Positions 46,100 through 55,090 of a DNA stretch of 64,000 bases are shown one piece after another. Below the pieces are notes generated by a model. That model saw nothing but the letters and a program-made list of their open reading frames with translations. It had not been told where the DNA came from and searched no databases. Within the stretch, counting starts at the first letter, position 1. Every line of letters starts with the position of its first letter. The translations under genes were made by a program, and so were the position numbers. Origin of the DNA: Nocardia ignorata NBRC 108230 (GTDB lineage Bacteria; Actinomycetota; Actinomycetes; Mycobacteriales; Mycobacteriaceae); NCBI RefSeq assembly GCF_001612905.1, contig NZ_BDBI01000008.1:162285-226284 (forward strand), written 5' to 3'.

Positions 46100-48947
46100 C
46101 CGCGCCCGCGCCGCACTACTCGGCGTAGATCGGTTGCATATCTTCGTCCCCGCGATCATGAGCGTGGGTTTGCTGTTCTGGCTCGCCAGTGAATTGCGTG
46201 AGTTGGTCCGCAGCAGCGGCGACGCCTCGCGCGCCAAGCGGGCAGGCATCGCGGGGCATGCGCTGGCTCGGTTCACGACCGCGACGTCGGAGCCGGATAC
46301 CGCGGCCCGGCGCGGCCTTCGTCCGCGCCCCGTCTACCTGCTGATCGCGCTGACCCTGGCGGGGGGAGCGGTGTATGTGACGATCGGGTCGGTCGCCAAT
46401 TTCTTTCAGCAACCCGGCTGGGTGGCCGATATCGCCTGGCTGCTCAGCCTTTCGCTCGCCGTAGCGGTCGCGGCCCTCGCCTACGCGGTGGTCTCGGCCT
46501 TGGTGTTCGTCCACTACCCGTCGCCCCCTCGGCGGTTGGCGCGCGTGCTCACCAACACCCCCTTGACGACGCGGCCGGTGGACGGTGCCGAATGGTCGGC
46601 CCGCCCACCCTGGCAACTCGGTGCCGGGTTCATGGCCGCGGCGGCCGCTTCGGCGCTGCTGTCACTGGTTGTCGCGGCGTCTCCCTATGTGGTCGACGGG
46701 TTCGATCGCCGGGTCGCGGCATGGTTCGACGGGTTGTCGACTCCGGCCTTGTCCCGCTTCACGGACGCCGCGTTCGATACCAGGACGGTGCTGGTACTGG
46801 TGGTCCTCGTCGGGCTGGCGTCGATCCGGTGTCGCGCGCTCGCCGTCACCTATGCGGTGGCCACCGGTTTCGGGTTGCTGGCCAGTGTGGGACTTCGGGC
46901 GGTGATCGAACGACCTCGCCCGCTCGATGGGCCGATGGCCGGTGCGCTGGATTCCTACCCCAGCGGACACGTGATGCAGGCGGTCCTCATCGCGGGATTG
47001 GTTCCGCTGGCGGTCGCGACGCTGCTGCATCGCCGCCGGCTCATTCCGGTGCTCACCATGGTTCTGGGGGTAACGGCCGCGGCCGCCGCCGTCGATCGCG
47101 TGGCCGAAGGTCTGCACAGCCCGACCGATGTGTTGGGCGGGGTGGGGATCGGCTTGGCTCTGGTGCTCGGAGCGCGCTGGGTGATCGTGCGCCCCCGCGC
47201 CCACGTAGCCTGCCGGAACTGTCTGTGGTCGCCGCATCCGCAACAGCCCCATGCCGCGCGCGGCGCGATTCCGCTGACGGCGTCGGCCGCGCAGATCGTG
47301 CGATTGCTCGCGCACCTGTCCGCCGCGGTTGTCGCCCTGACCCTGGCCGTGCTCACCCTGACGGTGGGTGTGCCCTCGAGTGGTGAGGGCTTCGTATTCG
47401 GTTCACGCGTCGAGACGCCGGTGCAGTTGGCGCTCGCGGGTGTGGTGTCGCTCGGTGCGTTGATCTCGTGGCGGTGGGAGGCGGTCGGTGCTGTGCTCAT
47501 CGCGGTAGCGGCGAGCTGCCTCGGTGTGTTCGCCGCTGTCGAGTACGAGCCGATCTACGCCATGCTGCTCGCCGGCGGCGCGATGGTGCCTTCGGTGTTG
47601 CTGTGGCTCAGTTGGCAGCACCGTCGCACGGCCGTGGAACTGGTCGCGCTCGCGGTGGTCACTCTGCTGTTGCTCGCCGGTACCTGGTTCGGGGCGAACC
47701 GGGTGTACGCGATCTATTTCGGGCCGACCCACCCGGAGAGCAGCGCCCCGGCACTGTCGGTGGACCGGGTGGAATGGGTCTGGTCGGGCGGTCTGCGCAG
47801 CGACGGGGTCACCGTGAACGCCAGGTTGGCTTCCGGCCGCAGTACTGCACTGCTTCGGGTCACCGCGGCCGACGGCGGTGTCGTGGAGTCGGAACCGGCA
47901 GTCGCGCAGGAACATCGGATCGCTCGCATGGAGGTCGACGGGTTGCGGCCAGGCATCGCCTACACCTACCAGGTCGTCGTCGACGGAACACCGGACAGTT
48001 CGCGCGGTACCGGGCGTTTCACCACGCCGGTGGACGGTCCGATGTCGTTTCGTGTCACCGCGGGCGCCTGTGCTCGGGTCGGTTCCAACGGCGCGGTCTT
48101 CGACGCGCTGGCAGCCGAGAACGGACTGTTCCACCTCGCCCTCGGCGACCTGCATTACGCGAATATCGAAAGCACCACGCCCGGTGAGTTCTTCGCGGCG
48201 TACGACAGGGTACTGACCAGTCCCGGCCAATCCGCCCTCTATCGGGACAGCCCGGTGGCTTACGTGTGGGACGACCACGACTACGGCCCCAACGACGCCG
48301 GCGCCGACTCTCCGGGACGAGACGCGGCGCGCACGGCGTTCGGCGCCACCACCCCGCATTATCCGTTCGGCTCGACGCGAGGAACCATCAACCAGGCCTT
48401 CACCATCGGCCGGGTGCGGTTCATCATGACCGACGGCCGCTCGGAGTCGACGTCGGAGTCGGTGCTCGGCATCGACCAGCGGAACTGGCTGATCGAGGAG
48501 CTGACGCGTTCGAGCCGTACCCACGCCCTGGTGGTGTGGGGCAACTCCCTGCCGTGGATCGGGGAAGCGCGTGCCGGTGGGGACGGTTGGCCCGGACATG
48601 CCCGCGAACGCCAGGAAATCGCCGACGCGATCGCCGACGCCGGGATCCGAAACTTGGTGATGGTCGGCGGCGACGCGCACATGGTCGCGATCGATGACGG
48701 CACCAACAGCGACTATTCCGGCAAGGGCGGTGCGGGTTTCCCGATTCTGCAGGCGGCGGCTCTGGACCGCCCCGGCAGTGTCAAGGGCGGTCCCTACAGT
48801 GGTGGGACATTCCCCGGTGGCGGACAATACGGGGTGCTCGACATCACCGACGACGGGACGAACCTGCAGGTCGATCTTCTCGGAAAACGCTGGGATGGAA
48901 CCGTTCTCACCAGCTACAGGTTTCCGGTCCCCCAGCGGTCCAAGTGA
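46080..48947 (+). CDS. PAP2 phosphatase - PhoD-like metallophosphatase fusion, membrane bound
   Basis: The 955-aa protein starts with membrane segments and a PAP2 acid phosphatase domain: RAVIERPRP (Arg in place of the usual Lys), SYPSGH and EGLHSPTDVLGG hold the catalytic Arg and His residues. After more membrane helices (to about residue 545), the C-terminal 400 residues are an alkaline phosphatase D/PhoD domain with an FN3-like front (GLRPGIAYTYQVVVDG) and metal ligands in LALGDLHYAN, VWDDHDYGPNDAG and GGDAHMVAID. The second half should face outside. It may act on lipid phosphates or polyprenyl phosphates and teichoic-like polymers; the true substrate is unknown. Confidence 0.9.
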   Translation: MTSPARDRARAALLGVDRLHIFVPAIMSVGLLFWLASELRELVRSSGDASRAKRAGIAGHALARFTTATSEPDTAARRGLRPRPVYLLIALTLAGGAVYVTIGSVANFFQQPGWVADIAWLLSLSLAVAVAALAYAVVSALVFVHYPSPPRRLARVLTNTPLTTRPVDGAEWSARPPWQLGAGFMAAAAASALLSLVVAASPYVVDGFDRRVAAWFDGLSTPALSRFTDAAFDTRTVLVLVVLVGLASIRCRALAVTYAVATGFGLLASVGLRAVIERPRPLDGPMAGALDSYPSGHVMQAVLIAGLVPLAVATLLHRRRLIPVLTMVLGVTAAAAAVDRVAEGLHSPTDVLGGVGIGLALVLGARWVIVRPRAHVACRNCLWSPHPQQPHAARGAIPLTASAAQIVRLLAHLSAAVVALTLAVLTLTVGVPSSGEGFVFGSRVETPVQLALAGVVSLGALISWRWEAVGAVLIAVAASCLGVFAAVEYEPIYAMLLAGGAMVPSVLLWLSWQHRRTAVELVALAVVTLLLLAGTWFGANRVYAIYFGPTHPESSAPALSVDRVEWVWSGGLRSDGVTVNARLASGRSTALLRVTAADGGVVESEPAVAQEHRIARMEVDGLRPGIAYTYQVVVDGTPDSSRGTGRFTTPVDGPMSFRVTAGACARVGSNGAVFDALAAENGLFHLALGDLHYANIESTTPGEFFAAYDRVLTSPGQSALYRDSPVAYVWDDHDYGPNDAGADSPGRDAARTAFGATTPHYPFGSTRGTINQAFTIGRVRFIMTDGRSESTSESVLGIDQRNWLIEELTRSSRTHALVVWGNSLPWIGEARAGGDGWPGHARERQEIADAIADAGIRNLVMVGGDAHMVAIDDGTNSDYSGKGGAGFPILQAAALDRPGSVKGGPYSGGTFPGGGQYGVLDITDDGTNLQVDLLGKRWDGTVLTSYRFPVPQRSK

Positions 48948-49236
48948 CCGGGTCGTTTTGTGAGCGGGCCTTTTCCAGCTGCGAGCGCGCCAGGTTGACA
49001 GTCAACGGGATCAGGTGCGTCCGGATGCGAGCGGTCCGGGCCAGCCGCTGGTGCGTGAGTTCTACTACTTGTCGTACGTATGCTTCGGGCAAGCTGGGGA
49101 ACTTGGTGACGAACGCGCGCGCTATCGCATCGATCTCGTCTGTCTCCACTCGTGGTGCGGCGACGACCTCACCGGGGGATACGCCATCCGGTTCGGCGGC
49201 GGCGGTATCCGAACAAGCGTAGGTCGACCTGGTCAC
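48907..49236 (-). CDS. Small helical protein with three-helix bundle dimerisation domain
   Basis: The core AIARAFVTKFPSLPEAYVRQ and VVELTHQRLARTARIRTHLI resembles the short actinobacterial three-helix bundle domain (pattern ...LxxRFPxLPxxxVxxVVxxA...), often found near stress genes. The GTG at 49236 follows GGGAGAG. The 3' end overlaps the PAP2-PhoD gene by 41 bp in convergent orientation. The function is unknown. Confidence 0.65.
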   Translation of the reverse strand: MTRSTYACSDTAAAEPDGVSPGEVVAAPRVETDEIDAIARAFVTKFPSLPEAYVRQVVELTHQRLARTARIRTHLIPLTVNLARSQLEKARSQNDPVTWTAGGPETCSW

Positions 49237-49390
49237 GAATCTCTCCCTCGATGAGAACTGCGCACATCTGTGAGATGTAGATTCGCCACTTCCCGGTCGG
49301 GGCCATAGGGGCATCCGGCCTCTGGGCGAAGATCGAACGGCCCTACTCGGTCCCGCTCGGCCACCGGTTCACGGTTCGTTCCAGCGACGA

Positions 49391-49404
49391 TGACCCGAAG
49401 TCCC
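49391..49404. promoter_or_regulatory. Putative DosR box upstream of second Acg-like gene
   Basis: TGACCCGAAGTCCC reads GGGACTTCGGGTCA in reverse and fits the box pattern. It lies 89 bp upstream of ATG 49493, in the divergent region 49237-49492. Confidence 0.6.
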
Positions 49405-49492
49405 TCGCAACGGGGCCGTCCTGCCCTTCTCGGTGGCCAGGTCATACGTGGACAGTACGAGTACTGACCGATCGACACCGAGGACGGACACC

Positions 49493-50506
49493 ATGGACCG
49501 CGGACTTCCCGACGACAACACCGTGAAGGCGGCGCTGGCACTGGCCGGCCGTGCGCCGTCCGTGCACAATGTGCAACCGTGGCGCTGGCGCATCGCCGAC
49601 CACAGTATTCACCTGTATCTCGACCGTGAGCGGGCGCTGCCCGCCACCGATCCCGACGCGCGCGACTTGGTGCTCAGCTGCGGCGCCGCACTGCACCACC
49701 TGTCGGTGGCGCTGACGGCGATGGGCTGGGCGCCGGTGATCCACCGGATCCCCGATCCCGCCAACCCTGATCACCTGGCGGCGTTGACCCTGGTCAGGCA
49801 TCGGCCCACCACACTCGATGTCGACCTGAGCAAGGCCATCACCGTGCGCCGGACCGATCGGCGTCACTACACTTCGTGGCCCGTGCCGCCGGGCTTCCTC
49901 GGATTGTTCACCGAACGTGCGGCGGCACTGGGCGCCATCGTTCACCGGATCGAGGACCGGCAACGGGTGATAGCAGCGGCACAGCAGGCGAGCGAACTCC
50001 ATGCCGCCGACGAGTCCTACCGGTTCGAACTCGCCCTGTGGTCGGGTCGCCACAGCAGCGCCGACGGTGTCCCCGCACGCAACGCCCCACCCATCGATCC
50101 CGACGACGACTTTCCGCCACGAGCGTTCGCGGCGGCCGGATTCCTCGACCCGGCAACCGAGCCCGACCATGCCGAACTGCTGGTGGTAGGCACCGGGGCC
50201 GACGATCTCGGATCCAGGCTACGGGCGGGGGAGGCGCTGAGCGCGCTGCTGCTGACTGCGACGGGAATCGGGTTGGCCACCTGTCTGCTGACCGAGCCGC
50301 TCGAGGTCGGTTCGCAGCGCGCCCGGCTGCGCGACGAGTTGTTGTCCGGCACCGCCTATCCGCAGGCTTTCGTGCGCGTGGGATGGGCGCCGACCAGCGC
50401 CGGCCTTCCTCCGGAAACGCCGCGGCGTCCGGTGGAGGAACTGCTGCTCTCCGAGGAGGAGACCGCCGATCACGGGAGCACGCGGTGGACACCGGTCGGG
50501 AAATGA
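49493..50506 (+). CDS. Acg-family nitroreductase-like flavoprotein
   Basis: The family hallmark ALAGRAPSVHNVQPWRWRI is at the start, and the second half has RLRAGEALSALLLTATGIGL. It is clearly paralogous to the protein at 37500-38498 and of the same length (337 aa). ATG 49493 is preferred because the upstream frame contains the DosR-type box. The stop overlaps the ABC ATPase ATG by 4 bp, so a dormancy flavoprotein and an exporter share one transcript. Confidence 0.88.
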   Translation: MDRGLPDDNTVKAALALAGRAPSVHNVQPWRWRIADHSIHLYLDRERALPATDPDARDLVLSCGAALHHLSVALTAMGWAPVIHRIPDPANPDHLAALTLVRHRPTTLDVDLSKAITVRRTDRRHYTSWPVPPGFLGLFTERAAALGAIVHRIEDRQRVIAAAQQASELHAADESYRFELALWSGRHSSADGVPARNAPPIDPDDDFPPRAFAAAGFLDPATEPDHAELLVVGTGADDLGSRLRAGEALSALLLTATGIGLATCLLTEPLEVGSQRARLRDELLSGTAYPQAFVRVGWAPTSAGLPPETPRRPVEELLLSEEETADHGSTRWTPVGK

Positions 50507-51426
50507 GCGATGTCAGCCCCGCAATCGCCATCGCGATCTCGGGGCTGACCAAGACCTTCGGTCGCACCAGGGCACTGGATGCCCTGAACCTCACCGTTCG
50601 CGCGGGTGAGGTCCACGGATTCCTCGGTCCCAACGGAGCGGGCAAGAGCACGACCATTCGGGTGCTGCTCGGGTTGCTTCGGGCGGACTCGGGCACGGTT
50701 CGAGTACTCGGGCTCGATCCCTGGGCCGATGCGGTCGCCCTGCACCAGCGGCTCGCCTACGTTCCGGGGGAGGTCGCCCTGTGGCCCGGCCTGACCGGCG
50801 GCGAGACCATCGATCTGCTCGCTCGGCTGCGTGGCGGTATCGACCCCCGCAGGCGTGCCGAGTTGCTCGCTCGCTTCGAGCTCGACCCTTCGGTGAAGGC
50901 ACGCGCCTATTCGAAGGGGAACCGCCAGAAGGTGGCCTTGGTCGCCGCGCTGGCCTCGGACGCGCAGCTGTTGTTGCTCGATGAACCGACTGCGGGGCTC
51001 GACCCGTTGAAGGAGGCGGAATTCCAGCGGTGTGTGCGCGAGCTGGCAGCCGAAGGACGCACTGTGCTGCTGTCGAGCCATCAGCTCGCCGAGGTGGAGG
51101 CCCTGTGCGATCGCGTCAGCATCATCCGCGGCGGTGCAACGGTGCAGAGCGGCTCGCTGACCGAGCTGCGGCAGCTGCGATCCACCTCGATCAGTGTCGA
51201 AACAGTCTGCCCAGCAACGGGACTCGCCACGATACCCGGGGTGAGCGGCCTGACCGTGGAGGGTCGTCACGCTCGCTTCGAGGTGGAGGGCGCGCACTTC
51301 GACGCCGTCCTGCGTGCGTTGGCCGACCTCGGCGTCGTCGCGATGACCAGTAGCAAGCCGACGTTGGAGGACATCTTCCTGCGCCAGTACACGGGAGAAC
51401 CGCAAGCGCTGGGAGCCGTCTCGTGA
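50503..51426 (+). CDS. ABC transporter ATP-binding protein
   Basis: Walker A is GPNGAGKST, the signature region reads [16 protein letters not shown], and Walker B is [12 protein letters not shown]; the switch His is in [10 protein letters not shown]. The signature KGNRQ is the form found in drug/daunorubicin-type ABC-2 exporters. It overlaps both neighbours by 4 bp. The C-terminal 80 residues form the usual extra domain ([20 protein letters not shown]). Confidence 0.92.
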   Translation: MSDVSPAIAIAISGLTKTFGRTRALDALNLTVRAGEVHGFLGPNGAGKSTTIRVLLGLLRADSGTVRVLGLDPWADAVALHQRLAYVPGEVALWPGLTGGETIDLLARLRGGIDPRRRAELLARFELDPSVKARAYSKGNRQKVALVAALASDAQLLLLDEPTAGLDPLKEAEFQRCVRELAAEGRTVLLSSHQLAEVEALCDRVSIIRGGATVQSGSLTELRQLRSTSISVETVCPATGLATIPGVSGLTVEGRHARFEVEGAHFDAVLRALADLGVVAMTSSKPTLEDIFLRQYTGEPQALGAVS

Positions 51427-53027
51427 GCACCGACATGCTTCGCCGGGAGGCGACGGGCGTAGCGGCGCTCGTCCGCTTCACCTTGCGGCGCGAACGGTGG
51501 GTGCTGCCCTGGTGGCTGCTCGGCGCCGCTGCCCTGCTGGCCATGCAATCGGTGAGCAGCCAGAACTTCTACGACTCGCCTGCGAAGCTGGCGCAGCTGC
51601 GATCCACCATGAGTGCCAACGCGGCGATCGTCGCGATGGGCGGGCCGGTTCGTTTGCTGCAAACAGTCGGTGGGGAAATCGTTTTCGAGATATTCGCCTA
51701 CCTGGCGATCGTCGTCTCGCTGATGAATATGTTCCTGATCGGCAGGAACACCCGCTCGGACGAGGAGACGGGCCGGACCGAACTGATCCGGTCGGCACGC
51801 GTGGGCCGGCGCGCGCCGGTCGTGGCAGCACTGTGCGTCGCCGCGCTCGCCGATGTGGCCGTGGCACTGCTGCTCGCCGTTACGGCGGCGGTGACCGGGT
51901 TACCCGTGCAGGGCGCTGTACTGATCGGGGTGGCGATCGGCGGGCTCGGGTTCACCGTCGCCGCGGCGACGACTGTAGCCGCACAGGTATTCGAGAACCC
52001 GCGCAGCGTCTACGGGGCGATCAGCGGACTGGTCGCGGTGGCGTATGTCCTGCGCGCGGTCGGTGATGTGGGAACGGATGCGGTCGCCTGGCTTTCGCCG
52101 ATCGGGTGGGGACAGCGGACCTACCCCTTCGTCGACGATCGATGGTGGCCACTGCTGCTCTTCGCGGCGGTGTCGGTGGCGCTGATAGCGGTGGGGTTCG
52201 CGCTGGCCGAACGCCGGGATTTCGGTGCGGGGCTACTACGATATCGTCCGGGCCGCGACACCGCATCGCGCCGGCTCGGCTCGCCGATCGGTCTGGTGTG
52301 GCGTCTGCAACGGCACAGTGTTTTCGGGTGGTGCCTCGCGGCATTCGTGCTCGGCCTCGCCTACGGCTCCTTCGCCGACAGCATCGAGCAGTTCATCGCC
52401 GACAATCCTGAGATCGCGGCCTATCTGACGGGTAACGCGCAGGACGCCGTGAACGCCTACCTGGCAGTGACATTGTCGATCATCGCGCTGCTGGCTGCCG
52501 CGGCCGGAGTTTCGGCTGTGCTGCGTGCGCGGTCGGAGGAGGTCTCGGGCCGAGCCGATCTCATCCTGGCCGCGCCGGTAGGGCGTGGGCGGTGGCTCGC
52601 CGGATATCTCACCGTGGCGATGGGGGGCAGCGCCATGGTGCTGATCGCCGGTGGATCGGGTGACGGTCTCGCCTACGGACTGGCGACGGGTGATCCGATG
52701 CGGATACCGCACCTGGCGGCCTCGGCGCTCGGTCACGCCCCGGCGGTGTGGGCGATCGTGGCGGTGACGGCCGCTGTTGTCGGCTGGATGCCGCATCTCG
52801 CAGTAGCCGTGTCGTGGCTGTATTTCACGTACGTGGTCGTGGCAGCGATCTTCACCGAGGCGTTCGAATTGCCCAGGTGGTTCCCCAGGGCGTCGCCGTT
52901 GCACTACACCGACCGCCTGCCACTGGAGTCGTTCGACCCCCGAACGCATCTGGTGTTGCTCGCGCTGGTCGCCGGTGCGACGGGTCTCGCCTGGATGGGA
53001 TGCGCCCGTCGCGATCTCGGCGACTGA
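51423..53027 (+). CDS. ABC-2 type exporter permease (polyketide antibiotic exporter-like)
   Basis: The 534-aa protein has about twelve hydrophobic segments in two similar halves and no Walker motifs. The loops RNTRSDEETGRTELIRSARV and RARSEEVSGRADLILAAPVG are the repeated signature of the actinobacterial 'exporter of polyketide antibiotics' group. It forms a transporter with the ATPase just upstream (GTGA overlap). The substrate is unknown. The operon ends at a hairpin at 53065-53088. Confidence 0.9.
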   Translation: MSTDMLRREATGVAALVRFTLRRERWVLPWWLLGAAALLAMQSVSSQNFYDSPAKLAQLRSTMSANAAIVAMGGPVRLLQTVGGEIVFEIFAYLAIVVSLMNMFLIGRNTRSDEETGRTELIRSARVGRRAPVVAALCVAALADVAVALLLAVTAAVTGLPVQGAVLIGVAIGGLGFTVAAATTVAAQVFENPRSVYGAISGLVAVAYVLRAVGDVGTDAVAWLSPIGWGQRTYPFVDDRWWPLLLFAAVSVALIAVGFALAERRDFGAGLLRYRPGRDTASRRLGSPIGLVWRLQRHSVFGWCLAAFVLGLAYGSFADSIEQFIADNPEIAAYLTGNAQDAVNAYLAVTLSIIALLAAAAGVSAVLRARSEEVSGRADLILAAPVGRGRWLAGYLTVAMGGSAMVLIAGGSGDGLAYGLATGDPMRIPHLAASALGHAPAVWAIVAVTAAVVGWMPHLAVAVSWLYFTYVVVAAIFTEAFELPRWFPRASPLHYTDRLPLESFDPRTHLVLLALVAGATGLAWMGCARRDLGD

Positions 53028-53064
53028 CGGCGTGACCGTCAGCGCCGAGGACGATCGGCCGGTC

Positions 53065-53088
53065 GGGCAGGGCCTTTCGCCCCTGCCC
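53065..53088. promoter_or_regulatory. Hairpin and DosR-like palindrome before Rv1733c-like gene
   Basis: GGGCAGGG (53065-53072) pairs with CCCTGCCC (53081-53088), giving a possible terminator for the exporter operon. The same bases contain AGGGCCTTTCGCCCCT (53069-53084), which fits the DosR box pattern and lies 67 bp upstream of ATG 53151. Confidence 0.55.
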
Positions 53089-53150
53089 GCCGCCGTCGTC
53101 CCCGACGAGGCTGGGTACCGACCCCACTGCTGATGGAGAAGGAAGCCGCG

Positions 53151-53729
53151 ATGACATCGACGACATTCCGTATCGACGCGCTGATGTCGCACGCGCTGCG
53201 CTCTTGGCGATGCCGTCCTTGGAACTCCAATCCACTGATGAGATGGCCGGATCGGCTGCTGGCCACAGTTCGGCTGATCAGCGCGATAGCGGTGCTGATC
53301 TCGATTCCGGTGGCAGCCGCGGTGGGCACGGTCGTTTACGCCGACGATGCCGCGCGGGTGCGCGTAGAGCGCTCGCAGACGACCGTTGTCGAGGCGCTCG
53401 TGCTGGACAGGCCGCACAACACCTCCCTCCACATCCGGGTGGCATCGGCGGCCTGGACCGGTGCTGAGGGTACGACTGTCGGTACCGTGCGGGTCGGCAA
53501 CCGGGTGGAGAAGGGCGATCGCATCCAGGTGTGGTTGAACCAGTCCGGTGAACCGACCTCCGCACCACGCCCACCGGAAGGCCCGGTGATGAACGGGATC
53601 GGCGTCGCGGCCGTGATCATGGTCGGCACCGGTTTCGTCGCCTGGTGTTCGAACGCGCTGACCGAGCGGCTCGTAGCGTGGCGTCGCAAAACGATCTGGG
53701 ATCAACAGCTTTCGCGATTGGTGGGGTGA
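53151..53729 (+). CDS. Rv1733c-family two-helix membrane protein
   Basis: The layout matches Rv1733c of the DosR regulon: a basic start ending in NPLMRWPDRLLATVRLISAI, one membrane helix (AVLISIPVAAAVGTVVYADD), an external loop of about 80 residues, and a second helix (IGVAAVIMVGTGFVAWCSNA) before a basic tail. Length 192 aa versus about 210 for Rv1733c. Its function is not known. ATG 53151 follows GGAGAAGGAA; the ATG at 53133 lies before that site. The 3' end lies inside a 16-bp terminator stem. Confidence 0.85.
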   Translation: MTSTTFRIDALMSHALRSWRCRPWNSNPLMRWPDRLLATVRLISAIAVLISIPVAAAVGTVVYADDAARVRVERSQTTVVEALVLDRPHNTSLHIRVASAAWTGAEGTTVGTVRVGNRVEKGDRIQVWLNQSGEPTSAPRPPEGPVMNGIGVAAVIMVGTGFVAWCSNALTERLVAWRRKTIWDQQLSRLVG

Positions 53730-53749
53730 CAAGCGCGAAAGCTGTTGAT
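53701..53749. terminator. Bidirectional terminator with perfect 16-bp stem
   Basis: ATCAACAGCTTTCGCG at 53701-53716 is exactly complementary to CGCGAAAGCTGTTGAT at 53734-53749. The left arm is within the last codons of the Rv1733c-like gene and the right arm is 17 bp from the convergent flavohemoglobin stop. Confidence 0.75.
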
Positions 53750-53766
53750 CTGCACCGCTCGAGGTC

Positions 53767-54990
53767 TTACGCCGGGGCGGGCGCCCAGCGATCGGGGCCG
53801 AAGACCTCGTAGTGGATCTTCTCGACCGCCACACCCTTGTCCAGGAGCGCATCGCGTACGCCGAGCATGAAGGGAAGCGGCCCGCACACGTAGGCACGGG
53901 TGCCTTCGGCGATGGTGATCTCGCCGAGATCGGCGCGGCCTTCGCTGAGCCCGTCCCCGGGTCGACGGGCGCCGAGATCCTCGTACCAGCGATGCATGAC
54001 GGCGAAGGGCAGCCGGTCGACGAGTTCGGCCAGTTCGGCTCGGTGGGCGTGGCTGCTGGGGGCGCGATCGGCGTGGATCACCGAGATCGGGCGGGTGTCG
54101 GCGGTTTCGGCGAGGTGGCTGAGCATGCCCATCATCGGGGTGCATCCGATGCCCGCCGAGATCAGCAGCAGCGGTGCCTCGTCATCGGTGAGTGTCAGGT
54201 CACCGAACGGGGTGGTCACGTCGAGCACGTCATCTTCGAAGATGTTGTGGTACAGGAAGTTCGATACCTCACCAGCCGGAGCGATCGAGCCGTCGGGCAG
54301 GGTGTGTGCGTCCACGCGCTTGACGGTGATGCGCCAGTCGCCCGCCGAGGGCGCCGAGGAGAGGCTGTATTGGCGGATCTGGCGGGCGCCGTCTTCGAGC
54401 CGCACGCCCACCGAAAGGTACTGTCCCGGCGCGTACGACGGGAGGGGGCTGCCGTCGAGCGAGGTGAGTACGAAGGACACGGCATCAGCGGATTCCTGGC
54501 GTCGTCCGCGCACGCGAGTCTGCCGCCAGACGTCACCGTCGGCGACACCTGCGGCCCGATACAGCCCGGCTTCCATCCCGATCAGCGTTTCGGCCATCAG
54601 CCAGTACAACTCGTTCCAGGCTGCGGCGACCTCGGCTGTGACCGCATCGCCGAGGACCTCGGCGATCGCTTCGAAGAGGTACTTGTGCACGATCCGGTAC
54701 TGCTCGGGCCGAATGCCCAAGGAGGCGTGCTTGTTCGCGATACGCGACAGAATGAGATCGACACGAGCCTGATCTGGTTCGAGCTGCAGCGCGGCGAAGG
54801 CGGCGATGGCGCCGGCGAGCGCTTTCTGCTGGTCGCCCTGCCGCTGGTTGCCGCGGTTGAACAGGTCACGTTCGAGGTCGGGGTTGGCGGCGAACATCGT
54901 GCGGTAGAACCGCGTGGTGATGTCCCCGATGGCCGCGCCCACGGTGGGCAGAGTTGTGCGAATGGTTTCCTTCGCGGTGGCAGAGAGCAT
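53767..54990 (-). CDS. hmp: Flavohemoprotein (nitric oxide dioxygenase)
   Basis: Residues 1-140 are a globin with B10 Tyr29 and proximal His88 (IANKHASLGI). The FAD-binding domain carries RQYSLSSAP and the NAD(P)H domain GIGCTPMMGML; the C-terminal Glu-Phe-Gly region is VFGPDRW. The enzyme converts NO to nitrate with O2 and protects against nitrosative stress. Length 407 aa is standard. ATG 54990 has GGAGA 6 nt upstream. It is 101 bp downstream of a small membrane protein gene and possibly co-transcribed from the box at 55675. Confidence 0.93.
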   Translation of the reverse strand: MLSATAKETIRTTLPTVGAAIGDITTRFYRTMFAANPDLERDLFNRGNQRQGDQQKALAGAIAAFAALQLEPDQARVDLILSRIANKHASLGIRPEQYRIVHKYLFEAIAEVLGDAVTAEVAAAWNELYWLMAETLIGMEAGLYRAAGVADGDVWRQTRVRGRRQESADAVSFVLTSLDGSPLPSYAPGQYLSVGVRLEDGARQIRQYSLSSAPSAGDWRITVKRVDAHTLPDGSIAPAGEVSNFLYHNIFEDDVLDVTTPFGDLTLTDDEAPLLLISAGIGCTPMMGMLSHLAETADTRPISVIHADRAPSSHAHRAELAELVDRLPFAVMHRWYEDLGARRPGDGLSEGRADLGEITIAEGTRAYVCGPLPFMLGVRDALLDKGVAVEKIHYEVFGPDRWAPAPA

Positions 54991-55090
54991 GTCATTCTCC
55001 ATTCGTTGCGGCAGGTGCGAAGTCTGTGTCGCTGACCTGAGGTAGGGCGAGAAGTACTGTGCGCGTGGGTGAGCCGACCGAGGCACAACG

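Noticed and set aside
49298..49314. A second DosR box upstream of the three-helix protein (GGGGCCATAGGGGCA)
   Set aside because: The second half is not complementary to the first; it does not fit the pattern.
49876..51426. 516-codon version of the ABC ATPase
   Set aside because: The N-terminal part is a shadow of the nitroreductase gene; the ATPase starts at 50503.
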